Part shown: positions 47,254-55,183 of the stretch, in pieces
Position numbering within the stretch: position 1 is the first letter of the stretch
Layout of the letters: every line of letters begins with the position of its first letter
Source: an uncultured Algimonas sp.
GTDB lineage: Bacteria; Pseudomonadota; Alphaproteobacteria; Caulobacterales; Maricaulaceae
NCBI RefSeq assembly: GCF_947498175.1
Contig: NZ_CANMJB010000003.1
Coordinates: forward strand, 124,001-188,000
Length of the DNA stretch: 64,000 nucleotides
Reading direction: 5' to 3'
The notes under the pieces: model-generated
Database searches by the model: none
Seen by the model: only the letters and a program-made list of their open reading frames with translations
What the model was told of the DNA's origin: nothing
Position numbers and translations under genes: made by a program

Positions 47254-48471
47254 TCAGATTTTCATATAATCATCGCTTATGAATTCACGCTCAATAATTT
47301 CACCGTTTCGCAATATGTAGAGAAGTATTTTATTCCCCGCAGGTGCGGCAAAATGGTTTTCCGCCGCTTCGAAGAATTCACTATCGAAATGCGTCCAATA
47401 TCGGCCTTCCGCATCTTCGACACCAACGATGGTATCGCCTGATCGAACGCCGGACATCCAGGATGGAGAGCCGATGTCGACGTGTTGGATGAAGATTTTC
47501 TTGGGGGCGTCCGGCTCGACATTGAAATGGATGATACCGGACGTATCTCTGGCAAATTCGGGACAATCCGCTTTCTCAAACTTCATGCTCTGAGTGGAAA
47601 AATCCATTGTAAACGCTACATGCTTGAGAAATTCAAAACCCAAGAGAATCGTGCTTTTATCGTAGGACGAAGAAGAGTCCTCAGGATCCTTTATGTAAGA
47701 CTGGAGCAAGCAATTCGATAAATCACCAATGGTCTCGGCAGAACTGCGTAACTGTCTCGAGCTCAAATTCGATAGACGCTCGTCGGATCTGATAGGTAAC
47801 CGGGACGCATCAGAATACCATGTACGTTCGCTGATAGGCGATTTAAGAATGATGGAATCATCTACGTCCAGAGCTCCCGTATCGAGAACGAAATCGGTCT
47901 GATGACCCAGCCATTCGCCTTCGATGATCGGATGGCTATTCCGGAGCTCTTCACAACGGTCGGACCTGTTCGCGATATTGCACTGGCCGCCCGGCAGAAC
48001 CTCTTCAAGCGAAATCCCTTTGTCTGGATGGTTTGTTAGTTTTGTTCCTGCGAGAATGTCACGACCTATAATCCCCACGACATTTGGCGGAAAATGATCG
48101 TCGACACCACTTTCGACAAGCAATCTTGTGGAAACGACGTCACTGGAGAACTCCGCTTCTAAAGCAACTTCCCTCGAAAGTTCGAATTCAGCGGGCCCAT
48201 CAATCTGTTCTATACGGACACTCGTTTTCTTGTCAGAGCTGTCTAGATAGCCGGCCTTCTCCGCAAAGCTATGGCTGATCGACGACATATAGGAGCCGCT
48301 ATCTAACATGAAAATCAGCGGCCCGGACTTGTTCAAATATATTTCGATAGGAATAAAGGTCGTAGAAGCGATATTCTGCGGAGACAGCAAAATTCTACTT
48401 TTCCCGACGGGCTCAGCTCCCAAGGCAAAGCCACCCAAGAGGACGGTGGAGATTAATCTATAGAAATCCAA
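47254..48471 (-). CDS. exported retropepsin-like aspartic protease (two motifs) with C-terminal PDZ domain
   Basis: 405 residues. Signal-like N-terminus (MDFYRLISTVLLGGFALGAE). Two aspartic protease half-sites, LIFMLDSGSYMSSISHSFA (about residue 55) and DFVLDTGALDVDDSIIL (about residue 190), each followed by hydrophobic strands (VVGIIGRDIL and ILLGFEFLKHVAFTMDF), so a single chain could form a bilobal enzyme. The C-terminus is PDZ-like (DIGSPSWMSGVRSGDTIVGV). GC is near 45%, far below neighbours. A GGAGG lies before the ATG. It follows the double-glycine peptide gene on the same strand. Confidence 0.85.
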   Translation of the reverse strand: MDFYRLISTVLLGGFALGAEPVGKSRILLSPQNIASTTFIPIEIYLNKSGPLIFMLDSGSYMSSISHSFAEKAGYLDSSDKKTSVRIEQIDGPAEFELSREVALEAEFSSDVVSTRLLVESGVDDHFPPNVVGIIGRDILAGTKLTNHPDKGISLEEVLPGGQCNIANRSDRCEELRNSHPIIEGEWLGHQTDFVLDTGALDVDDSIILKSPISERTWYSDASRLPIRSDERLSNLSSRQLRSSAETIGDLSNCLLQSYIKDPEDSSSSYDKSTILLGFEFLKHVAFTMDFSTQSMKFEKADCPEFARDTSGIIHFNVEPDAPKKIFIQHVDIGSPSWMSGVRSGDTIVGVEDAEGRYWTHFDSEFFEAAENHFAAPAGNKILLYILRNGEIIEREFISDDYMKI

Positions 48472-48484
48472 TCTTCCTCCAATT

Positions 48485-48511
48485 CTGGCGGCTCGCCTTG
48501 CAAGCCGCCAG
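48485..48511 (-). other. hairpin between the peptide and protease genes
   Basis: Perfect 9-bp inverted repeat CTGGCGGCT/AGCCGCCAG with a 9-nt loop. No T run follows. On the transcribed strand it ends just before the GGAGG of the protease gene, so it may affect mRNA stability, attenuation or translation. Confidence 0.65.
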
Positions 48512-48535
48512 TTTAGTCTAGATAGATCGTTGTAA

Positions 48536-48808
48536 CTATCGTGTCTTGCTTGGTTTAGTAATCTTTATACCAGGATGTCCTCCGACAATAGCGGGGCGGA
48601 CTTTGTATCTGGAACTGCCATCATGACCACGACCGCCACCACTGTTGCGATCACCGAAAGAGTCTCTCAACTCTTGACTGCGGATACGACGGACCTTTTC
48701 AATAGCTTCTTTATCCTTTTTTGATTTCGATCCGCCAGAAACAAGAGCAAAATCTTTATGTTTAATCTCAATTATATCAGCCTCCAAGGTAAATGGCAGA
48801 AACGCCAC
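48536..48808 (-). CDS. small peptide with double-glycine leader (putative secreted peptide)
   Basis: 90 residues from a GTG; a TTG seven codons later would give a 19-residue leader. The N-terminus ends in a class-II-bacteriocin/microcin style leader: DIIEIKHKDFALVSGG, with acidic/hydrophobic spacing and VSGG just before the predicted cut. The mature part is basic and Gly/Ser-rich (DRNSGGGRGHDGSSRYKV). No cysteines. Low GC like the protease. No PCAT-type ABC exporter is in the window, so the leader call is by motif only. Confidence 0.6.
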   Translation of the reverse strand: MAFLPFTLEADIIEIKHKDFALVSGGSKSKKDKEAIEKVRRIRSQELRDSFGDRNSGGGRGHDGSSRYKVRPAIVGGHPGIKITKPSKTR

Positions 48809-48918
48809 AACTTAAGTTTTCAACAAACAACTACACAGTCAAGGCTTGTGCCGACATATTTACGAGTTCTTCATACAAAGGATAAGGTAGATATATAACT
48901 ACCAGGGGAATAGCGTAT

Positions 48919-49077
48919 TCAGCATTCCGGTCTTGTAGGACCAGGTCTTGGCTCACAGTCATCTCTTCTTTGGTCGTCATAAACATCTTGTAAAAGTACG
49001 CACGACGAAAGAGCTATGATCGCTGAAGGCATCACGACTGCCTTGCTGAAGAACGCCCATAAACCTCGGTTTTTCAT
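48919..49077 (-). CDS. small lipoprotein in the low-GC cassette
   Basis: 52 residues. Signal with lipobox: VVMPSAIIALSSCVLLQDVY. The mature part would be only about 27 residues, acidic then Pro/Arg-rich (YDDQRRDDCEPRPGPTRPEC). It lies between coaE and the peptide gene on the same strand. Could be an immunity or anchoring protein, but nothing shows this directly. Confidence 0.55.
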   Translation of the reverse strand: MKNRGLWAFFSKAVVMPSAIIALSSCVLLQDVYDDQRRDDCEPRPGPTRPEC

Positions 49078-49136
49078 GTCCGTAGCGCCTATTCGACAAA
49101 TCGCAGTACAATTTAGGACAGGTCCAAATGACCACC

Positions 49137-49748
49137 CTAAATACATGAGCCGTTTTGATCCTCTAGTATACAACTCAACACCTGCGCCACCCGCTCCCGC
49201 GCCGCCTCCATGCCTTTGGACGTATCGATCACATAGTCCGCTCTGGCGCGTTTTTCCGCATCCGGCATCTGGCGGGCGAGCAGGCTGTCGAACAGTGCGG
49301 TCGTCATGCCGGGGCGGGACAGGACGCGGGCGCGCTGGACCGCCGCCGGGGCGGTGACGACGACGGTGGCGTCGACTTGCGCGTCCAGGCCCGTTTCGAA
49401 CAGGAGCGGGACGTCGAACAGCGCGGCCTTGGCTCCGTCTCGTTCCGCTTGCGCAACGAATTCCTGCCGCATCTCCGCGACCCAAGGGTGGACGAAGCTG
49501 GTCAGGACGTCGAGATTCAGCGGATCGCTGCGCATATGCTCGCCGAGCCGAGCGCGGTCGACACCGCCGTCCGGGCCGATCGCATCCGGGAAGACCGCGC
49601 GGATCAGCGGCACGGCGCGGCCGCCCGGCGCGTAGAGCGCGTGGACGGCGGCGTCGGCGTCGAAGACCGGCACGCCAAGCGCCTCGAACATGGCCGCCGT
49701 GGTCGACTTGCCCATGCCGATCGAGCCCGTCAATCCGATCGTCTTCAT
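49137..49748 (-). CDS. coaE: dephospho-CoA kinase
   Basis: 203 residues. Last step of CoA synthesis. P-loop GLTGSIGMGKSTTAAMF, then VPVFDADAAVHALYA and FVHPWVAEMRQEFV. The final residues (CILEDQNGSCI) lie in AT-rich DNA unlike the rest of the gene, suggesting that the low-GC cassette joined inside its 3' end. The ATG overlaps the aroE stop (TGATG). Confidence 0.95.
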   Translation of the reverse strand: MKTIGLTGSIGMGKSTTAAMFEALGVPVFDADAAVHALYAPGGRAVPLIRAVFPDAIGPDGGVDRARLGEHMRSDPLNLDVLTSFVHPWVAEMRQEFVAQAERDGAKAALFDVPLLFETGLDAQVDATVVVTAPAAVQRARVLSRPGMTTALFDSLLARQMPDAEKRARADYVIDTSKGMEAARERVAQVLSCILEDQNGSCI

Positions 49749-50599
49749 CAGCGCGTGCCGGTCCGCAATGCCTCGCGCAGCACGGGCGCCGGGTCCGTGT
49801 CCGGGGCGGCCTGCCCGTAGAAGAGGTGGAAGGCGGGCCGGGCCTGTCCGATCAGCATGTCGAGCCCGCCGATCGTCTCCAGCCCGGCTTCCGCCGCATC
49901 GGCCAGCAGCGGCGTGCGTTCGGGCGTGTAGACCAGGTCATAGACCAGGGCGCCGCGCGGCGCCCGCACCAGCGAAAGGTCCAGCGCCGGATAGCCGGCC
50001 ATGCCGGCCGAACTGGCATTGACGATCAGGTCGGCGCGTTTGACGGCCAGCCCGCGCTTGGCCCAGGGCAAGGCGTAGAAGGACGGCAGGCCGACCTGCG
50101 CGACCAGGGCTTCGGCGGTCGCGTCCGTGCGGTTGCACAGGATGATCTCCGGCACGCCGAGGCCGAGCAGTCCCGCAATGACCGCGCGCGACGCGCCGCC
50201 CGCGCCGACGACCAGCACCGTCATGTCCGACAGATCCGCATAGGACCGCCGGGCGCGCAAGGGCGCGGTGAAACCTTCCAGGTCCGTATTGTGGGCGATC
50301 AGCCGACCGCCGCGGACGTAAAGGCAATTGGCCGCCCCGATGCGGCGGGCATCCTCGGTCGCTTCGTCCGCGGAGCTAAAGGCCTGGGTCTTGAGCGGCA
50401 GGGTCACGTTCACGCCCGCGATGGTCGTGCGTTTCAGGGAGGCGAAGGCGGACCGAGCCTCCCACGGCTTGACCATGAAGGGCACATAGGCGCCGCGCAG
50501 CCCCGCTTCGCGCAGCCAGTGCGCATGCAGCGTGGGCGACAGGGAATGGTGGACCGGCCAGCCGCACACGCCCGCCAGTCGGGTGACGGGCGCACTCAT
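49748..50599 (-). CDS. aroE: shikimate dehydrogenase (NADP+)
   Basis: 283 residues from MSAPVTRLAGVCGWPVHHSL. Substrate site HHSLSPTLHAHWL, catalytic Lys in VTLPLKTQA, Asp in AHNTDLEGF; NADP fold VLVVGAGGASRAVIAGLLG. Converts 3-dehydroshikimate to shikimate. The start overlaps the maf stop by ATGA; one unit with ppsR, maf and coaE. Confidence 0.96.
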   Translation of the reverse strand: MSAPVTRLAGVCGWPVHHSLSPTLHAHWLREAGLRGAYVPFMVKPWEARSAFASLKRTTIAGVNVTLPLKTQAFSSADEATEDARRIGAANCLYVRGGRLIAHNTDLEGFTAPLRARRSYADLSDMTVLVVGAGGASRAVIAGLLGLGVPEIILCNRTDATAEALVAQVGLPSFYALPWAKRGLAVKRADLIVNASSAGMAGYPALDLSLVRAPRGALVYDLVYTPERTPLLADAAEAGLETIGGLDMLIGQARPAFHLFYGQAAPDTDPAPVLREALRTGTR

Positions 50600-51198
50600 G
50601 CCGGGATCGCGCCGCAATCGCGCAGATAGTGCAGCAGGGGCAGCAGGCTCAACCCCAGGATGGAGAAGAAATCGCCGTCGACGCGGTCGAACAATTGCGC
50701 GCCCGGCCCTTCGAAGCGGTACGCCCCGACGCTTTTCGTCACAAGGTCGCCTTCGCGCGCCAGATAGTCTTCGAGGAACGCGTCTGAAAAGTCGCGCATC
50801 CACAGGCGGGTTTCCGACACATGGCGCCAGACGGGCGCACCGCCCCGCGCGACCACGACCGCGCCGACCAGCTCGTGTCTGCGCCCGCGCATGGCCCGCA
50901 GCCGATCGCGCGCGGCGGCCGCGGTCTCCGGCTTGTCGAACAGCGTGCCGTCCATCACCATCACCTGATCGGCCCCGACGACCAGGCCCGGTTCCTGCCG
51001 GGAGACGCGAAGCGCCTTGGCTTCGGCCAGCGCGTCGGCGATGTCGCGCGGGCGGGCGCCGTCGCCCAGCATCGCCGCCTTGATCGCGGCTTCGTCCACG
51101 GGCCGGGCGATCACCTCGAAGTCGAGGCCCGCCCCGTCCATGATCTCGCGCCGGATGGCGGAGCCGGACGCCAGGATCAGGCGGGTTGCCTCCGTCAT
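50596..51198 (-). CDS. maf: Maf-family nucleotide pyrophosphatase
   Basis: 200 residues. N-terminal signature LILASGSAIRREIMDGAGL, catalytic-region VVGADQVMVMDGTLFDKPE and YLAREGDLVTKSVGAYRFEG. Maf proteins hydrolyse non-canonical nucleoside triphosphates. ATGA overlaps on both sides (ppsR upstream, aroE downstream). Confidence 0.95.
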   Translation of the reverse strand: MTEATRLILASGSAIRREIMDGAGLDFEVIARPVDEAAIKAAMLGDGARPRDIADALAEAKALRVSRQEPGLVVGADQVMVMDGTLFDKPETAAAARDRLRAMRGRRHELVGAVVVARGGAPVWRHVSETRLWMRDFSDAFLEDYLAREGDLVTKSVGAYRFEGPGAQLFDRVDGDFFSILGLSLLPLLHYLRDCGAIPA

Positions 51199-52082
51199 AC
51201 CAGCCTCCGTTTGGCGGCCTGTTCCGGCCGGTGCAGCTTGTAGAGATTGATGATCTGTGCGGCGGTTTCCTCGATTGAGCGGCGCGACACGTCGATCACC
51301 GGAAAGCCGCGCTTGGCGAACTGGCGCTTGGCCTCGCGCACCTCGTCGCGCACGGAGCCCTGATCCGTATAGTCGGTCCGGCCCGCCGCCCGGCCCTTTG
51401 CGATATCGTAGCTCTTCAGCCGGTTCGTGCGGATCTCCACGATCCGGTCGGGCGACGCCACCAGGCCGACGACCAGCGGCGTTTCCAGCGTGTCCACGAC
51501 CGGCGGCAGCCGGATGCCGTGCGGTTCCACCGGCACGAGCGGGATGTTGCCGGTCTTGAACCCGCGATTGGCCAGATAGATCGAGGTCGGCGTCTTCGAC
51601 GTGCGCGATATGCCCAGCAGCACGATATCGGCATCGACCAGCCCGTCCATCTGCTGCCCGTCATCATGGGCCATGGCGAAGTCGAGCGCGCGGATGCGGT
51701 CGTAATAGGCCTTGTCGAGCGTGCGCTGCGCGCCGACTTCCGACGATGTGGTGACGCCCAGATAGCGCCCCATCATGGCCAGCGTCGGGTCCAGGATGGA
51801 GACGTGCGGAATGTGCAGCCGGTCGCAGAACGACTCGAGCATCTGCCGCTTTTCCGGATCGACCAGCGTGTAGATCACGACGCCCGGCTTGTTCTCGATC
51901 GCGTCCAGCGTGCGCTCCATCTGGGCGTCGGAGCGAACCAGCGCGTGCAGATGTTCGAGCGCGGTCGCGTTGCGGAACTGCGCCGTGGACGCCTTCATCA
52001 TGGCGACCAGCGTCTCGCCGGTCGAATCGCTGACCAGATGGACGTGGAAGCAGGTCGAGATGTTGGGATTGCGGTCGGCCAT
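51195..52082 (-). CDS. ppsR: PEP synthase/pyruvate phosphate dikinase regulatory protein (DUF299)
   Basis: 295 residues from MADRNPNISTCFHVHLVSDS; longer in-frame starts add non-conserved sequence. Bifunctional kinase/pyrophosphorylase that controls PEP synthase or PPDK. P-loop-like HLVSDSTGETLVAM; LLGISRTSKTPTSIYLANRG is the second signature. First gene of the leftward operon, next to the candidate origin; this is the gene called RP001 homologue in origin maps of alphaproteobacteria. Confidence 0.95.
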   Translation of the reverse strand: MADRNPNISTCFHVHLVSDSTGETLVAMMKASTAQFRNATALEHLHALVRSDAQMERTLDAIENKPGVVIYTLVDPEKRQMLESFCDRLHIPHVSILDPTLAMMGRYLGVTTSSEVGAQRTLDKAYYDRIRALDFAMAHDDGQQMDGLVDADIVLLGISRTSKTPTSIYLANRGFKTGNIPLVPVEPHGIRLPPVVDTLETPLVVGLVASPDRIVEIRTNRLKSYDIAKGRAAGRTDYTDQGSVRDEVREAKRQFAKRGFPVIDVSRRSIEETAAQIINLYKLHRPEQAAKRRLV

Positions 52083-52557
52083 AATGTCGATCGCCCGGCG
52101 AGCGGGCGGCAGCGGATGATCGGGCCTTTCGTTCAGAAGCGACGCCTGTCCTACCGTCACTTGTCCGCCCCTGTCCACAGATCATGCATCCATCCCCGGA
52201 CCGGGGAGTCGAGTCGGGCATGGAATCGCGTCCGTCCCGGATTCCATGCACGGCCGGACCGCGTTAACGGACAATCCCGTGAATAACGGGGATGAATGCG
52301 CGAGGCGGGATTTCGTCCACAGAACCGTTCCTTATCCCCGGCCGGGCATGGCCGTGCGTTCCGGACCGGGACACACAGGCTGTGGAATGGATAACAGGTC
52401 CTTTCCAGATCCACAGGCCGGAGGCGGGGCGTTAAGACTTCTTACCGAACCCTTAAGATCGTCCCCAGATCCACAGGCTCCACTACCTCCTCAACTTTAA
52501 AAAATAAGTTGAAAGGGAGGGGGCGCGACGGGACCGTTTTCGTTTATAGAACCGGCG
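52083..52557. other. candidate chromosome replication origin (oriC)
   Basis: 475 bp without a gene between divergent ppsR and hemE, the position of the origin in Caulobacter and Rickettsia. It holds four GANTC sites within 39 bp (52206, 52211, 52223, 52240). DnaA-box-like AGATCCACA occurs twice inside a repeated CCAGATCCACAGGC exactly 60 bp apart (52405, 52465); TCCCCA, a Caulobacter W-box, is at 52462; weaker boxes include TTATCCCCG (52332). A CtrA-like TTAC-N7-TTAA lies at 52451-52465. An AT-rich hairpin TCAACTT/AAGTTGA at 52491-52512 precedes hemE and could melt. Confidence 0.8.
52218..52249. repeat. GANTC-bearing inverted repeat in the candidate origin
   Basis: GCATGGAATC and GATTCCATGC are perfect 10-bp inverted copies with a 12-nt spacer. 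Each arm carries one GANTC site. Confidence 0.85.
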
Positions 52558-53631
52558 ATGAAGACCGATCCGATGCAGACCGAACCGAACGGGGCCCGCC
52601 CCGACGCGCCCATCCTCCGGGCTCTCCGAGGCGAACGGGTCGATCCCGTGCCCGTCTGGTTCATGCGCCAGGCCGGACGGCACTTGCCCGAATATATGGA
52701 GGTGCGGGCCACCACATCCAGCTTCATCGAATTCTGTTTTTCGCCCGACAAGGCGGCCGAAGTCACGCTGCAGCCTGTGCGCCGCTACGACATGGACGCC
52801 GCCATCCTGTTCGCGGACATCCTGCTGATCCCGATCGGGCTGGGACGGCGTGTGGAATTCGTCAAGGGCGTCGGCCCGACGCTCGACCCGATCGATGCGG
52901 CTGGCATCGATGCGCTGACCATCGACGGCGCCGCCGACCGGGTGTCCGCCGTCTACGAGACCGTCGCCAAGGTCCGGGCCGAACTGGCGCCCGACAAGGC
53001 GCTGATCGGGTTCGCCGGGGGACCCTGGACGGTCGCGACCTACATGCTGGAAGGACGCGGCACGCCGGACAAGGAACAGGCCAAACGCTTCGCCTATGAA
53101 CAGCCGGACGCGATGGCGGCCTTGCTCCACGCGCTGGTCGTATCGTCGGCCGATTACCTGATCCGCCAGGCCCGCGCCGGGGCGGATGCGTTGAAGATCT
53201 TCGAGAGCTGGGCGGAAGGCCTGTCGCCCGAACTGTTCGACCGGCTGGTGCTGCGCCCGACCGCGGACATCGTGACGCGGATCCGGGCGGCGGGCGTGGA
53301 CGTCCCGATCCTGGGCTTTCCGCGCGGGGCGGGGCTGAACGCGGTCCGCTACGCCCACGAGACGGGGATCGACGCCATCGCCGCCGGGACGGACGTGCCG
53401 CTCGACGATTTCCGCGCCACCATTCCGGATGGCATGTGCATCCAGGGCAATCTGGACCCGCTGGCGCTGCGCACGGGCGGCGCGGCGCTAGACCGGGCCG
53501 TGGATCAGGTGCTGCGCGATGGACGGGACGGCGCGCATATCTTCAACCTCGGCCACGGCGTGACGCCCGACGTGAAAATCGACGACGTCCACGCCGTGAT
53601 CCGGCGCATCCGCGAAGGCGCCCGAGCCTGA
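52558..53631 (+). CDS. hemE: uroporphyrinogen decarboxylase
   Basis: 357 residues. Heme pathway enzyme, cytoplasmic. Signature VPVWFMRQAGRHLPEYMEVR, and DAAILFADILLIP with the catalytic Asp region, GFAGGPWTVATYMLEG, and the C-terminal FNLGHGVTPDVKID. Next to the candidate origin as in Caulobacter. The following membrane gene starts in its stop (TGATG). Confidence 0.97.
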   Translation: MKTDPMQTEPNGARPDAPILRALRGERVDPVPVWFMRQAGRHLPEYMEVRATTSSFIEFCFSPDKAAEVTLQPVRRYDMDAAILFADILLIPIGLGRRVEFVKGVGPTLDPIDAAGIDALTIDGAADRVSAVYETVAKVRAELAPDKALIGFAGGPWTVATYMLEGRGTPDKEQAKRFAYEQPDAMAALLHALVVSSADYLIRQARAGADALKIFESWAEGLSPELFDRLVLRPTADIVTRIRAAGVDVPILGFPRGAGLNAVRYAHETGIDAIAAGTDVPLDDFRATIPDGMCIQGNLDPLALRTGGAALDRAVDQVLRDGRDGAHIFNLGHGVTPDVKIDDVHAVIRRIREGARA

Positions 53632-53945
53632 TGGAGACGGTTGCCTTTTTCGTCATCGGCGCGCTGATTGCGAACAGCCTGCCGCACATCATCAACGGCG
53701 CGTCGGGCCGCCGCTTTCCGACGCCCTTCGCCCGGCCGCCGGGACGCGGGCCTTCATCGCCCATCGTCAATGCGGCGTGGGGCATCGCCAATCTCTATGC
53801 GGCGGCCGCGCTCTACCATCTGGGGGTCGAAGTGGACCGTGCCGCGGGCGAACGCATTCCCATGGGTGTGGTCGCCGCCGGGTTCAGCGCGACCCTGATC
53901 GCTCTGGCCTGGTGGTTCGGCCGCGCGGACAGGCCCGATGCCTAG
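53631..53945 (+). CDS. hypothetical membrane protein between hemE and hemJ
   Basis: 104 residues. Starts within the hemE stop, so translationally coupled. Three hydrophobic segments (METVAFFVIGALIANSLPHI, IVNAAWGIANLYAAAALYHL, MGVVAAGFSATLIALAWWFG). Its family is not recognised. The setting between hemE and hemJ suggests co-expression with heme synthesis but no direct role is evident. Confidence 0.8.
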   Translation: METVAFFVIGALIANSLPHIINGASGRRFPTPFARPPGRGPSSPIVNAAWGIANLYAAAALYHLGVEVDRAAGERIPMGVVAAGFSATLIALAWWFGRADRPDA

Positions 53946-53988
53946 GCCCGCTTTCCCCGACCCGTCTTCCCGGATATAGGACCGACCC

Positions 53989-54423
53989 ATGCCCGACAGC
54001 CTCTATCTCTGGATCAAGGCGTTCCACCTGATCGCCGTCATCTTCTGGATGGCCGCCATGCTCTATCTGCCGCGGCTCTTCGTCTATCATTCGGGGGCCC
54101 AACCCGGCGGAGAGCTGGAGGCGAAGATGGAAGAGGCGGAAGTCAAGCTGCTGCGCATCATCATGAATCCGGCCATGATCGTCGCCTTCCTGCTGGGGCT
54201 CGTCCTGCTGCACTACAACATGCCGCCGCCGCTCTGGCTGCTGATCAAGGTCGGCCTGGCGTTCGGCCTGATCGCCTATCACGGCTTTCTGGCCAAGACG
54301 CGAAAAGGCTTCCTGAACGGCGGCCGGCCGCGCTCGGAAAAATTCTTCCGGCGGATCAACGAAATCCCGGCCCTGGTCACGGTGGCGATCGTCATCCTCG
54401 CCATCGTCAAACCGGTTTTCTAA
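53989..54423 (+). CDS. hemJ: protoporphyrinogen IX oxidase HemJ
   Basis: 144 residues, four membrane helices. Conserved FHLIAVIFWMAAMLYLPRLF with the functional His, YHS in VYHSGAQPGGE, and GLIAYHGFLAKTRKGF. HemJ is the oxygen-independent-of-HemG/HemY type used in many alphaproteobacteria. Placed in a heme gene group with hemE. Confidence 0.94.
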   Translation: MPDSLYLWIKAFHLIAVIFWMAAMLYLPRLFVYHSGAQPGGELEAKMEEAEVKLLRIIMNPAMIVAFLLGLVLLHYNMPPPLWLLIKVGLAFGLIAYHGFLAKTRKGFLNGGRPRSEKFFRRINEIPALVTVAIVILAIVKPVF

Positions 54424-54430
54424 GGGCGGT

Positions 54431-54889
54431 CTAGGCGTTGTCGACGGTCGCGATGTAGAGCTGGCGGGCGCGGGTCAGCACCGCGTCTTCCAGTTCGCGC
54501 GCCGTGTCGGCATCGACCGGCGCGTCCGCCCAGCCGCTACCGTCGCGGACCTGGCGGAAGACGCTGATCTTCAACGCATCCGCCCGCAGGTTCTGGTCCA
54601 GGATGTAGGCGGTGGCGCGCAGGCGCTCATCCGGCGCTTCCGGATCGGCGCGCCAATCCGTGATCACCACGCCGCCGAACGGATCGACCTGTTCCAGCGG
54701 CATGAAGTTCAGCGTCTCCAGCGTGGCGCGCCACAGGAAGGAGTTCACCCCGTTCGTCGGTGCGATGGCGGCGGCCTGCCGGGTGTCGGTGGATTTCGAC
54801 TTGCCGATGCCGAGCGTGCCGCAGGCGGACAGGCCGATCAAAGCGGCGGCGCAAAGCGGAAGCTGTGCGGATATGAAACGTTTGGCCAT
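54431..54889 (-). CDS. DUF3576 domain lipoprotein
   Basis: 152 residues. Lipobox in LPLCAAALIGLSACGTLG. Family blocks: GVNSFLWRATLETLNFMPLE, DPFGGVVITDWRADPEAPDE and VFRQVRDGSGWADA. In many alphaproteobacteria this gene lies beside leuS-lptE; here it is apart, convergent with hemJ with a 7-bp gap. Probably an outer-membrane lipoprotein of unknown role. Confidence 0.92.
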   Translation of the reverse strand: MAKRFISAQLPLCAAALIGLSACGTLGIGKSKSTDTRQAAAIAPTNGVNSFLWRATLETLNFMPLEQVDPFGGVVITDWRADPEAPDERLRATAYILDQNLRADALKISVFRQVRDGSGWADAPVDADTARELEDAVLTRARQLYIATVDNA

Positions 54890-55183
54890 GGGGCGGGCAA
54901 CCTTCGACTGGACGAAAGAAGCGCTAGGGCGTCTTCCGGGACTGTTCGCGCGCTTATGCCGGAACGGCCCGCGCGGCGTAAAGAGCCGGTTTCATAAACT
55001 TCCCGTAAGCGCAAGCCTGCAAACGCTTTCGTCTGCCGGGAGACGGCGTGAGGAAAACGGCGTGAACGAACCGTTAACGGCGTTAACCCTATTTTCAGCC
55101 TTGCCGTGCCACGCGAGTCCTGAACCTTTCATCCCTGGCCAATCACCAGGCCCGTCACCCGGCAACTCGCGGAGCCCCGGCTC
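54890..55183. other. intergenic region before the outer-membrane barrel gene
   Basis: Divergent promoters are expected for the DUF3576 gene and the barrel gene. Contains GTTAACGGCGTTAAC (two TTAA with a 5-bp spacer) and one GAGTC. No gene seen. Confidence 0.5.

Noticed and set aside
48536..48790. Alternative frame giving MRLNIKILLLFLAD as a signal peptide
   Set aside because: The overlapping frame with the VSGG leader is longer and has a more protein-like remainder; the alternative needs a TTG start and ends soon.
55073..55095. CtrA site at GTTAACGGCGTTAAC
   Set aside because: The two TTAA are 5 bp apart, while CtrA needs 7.
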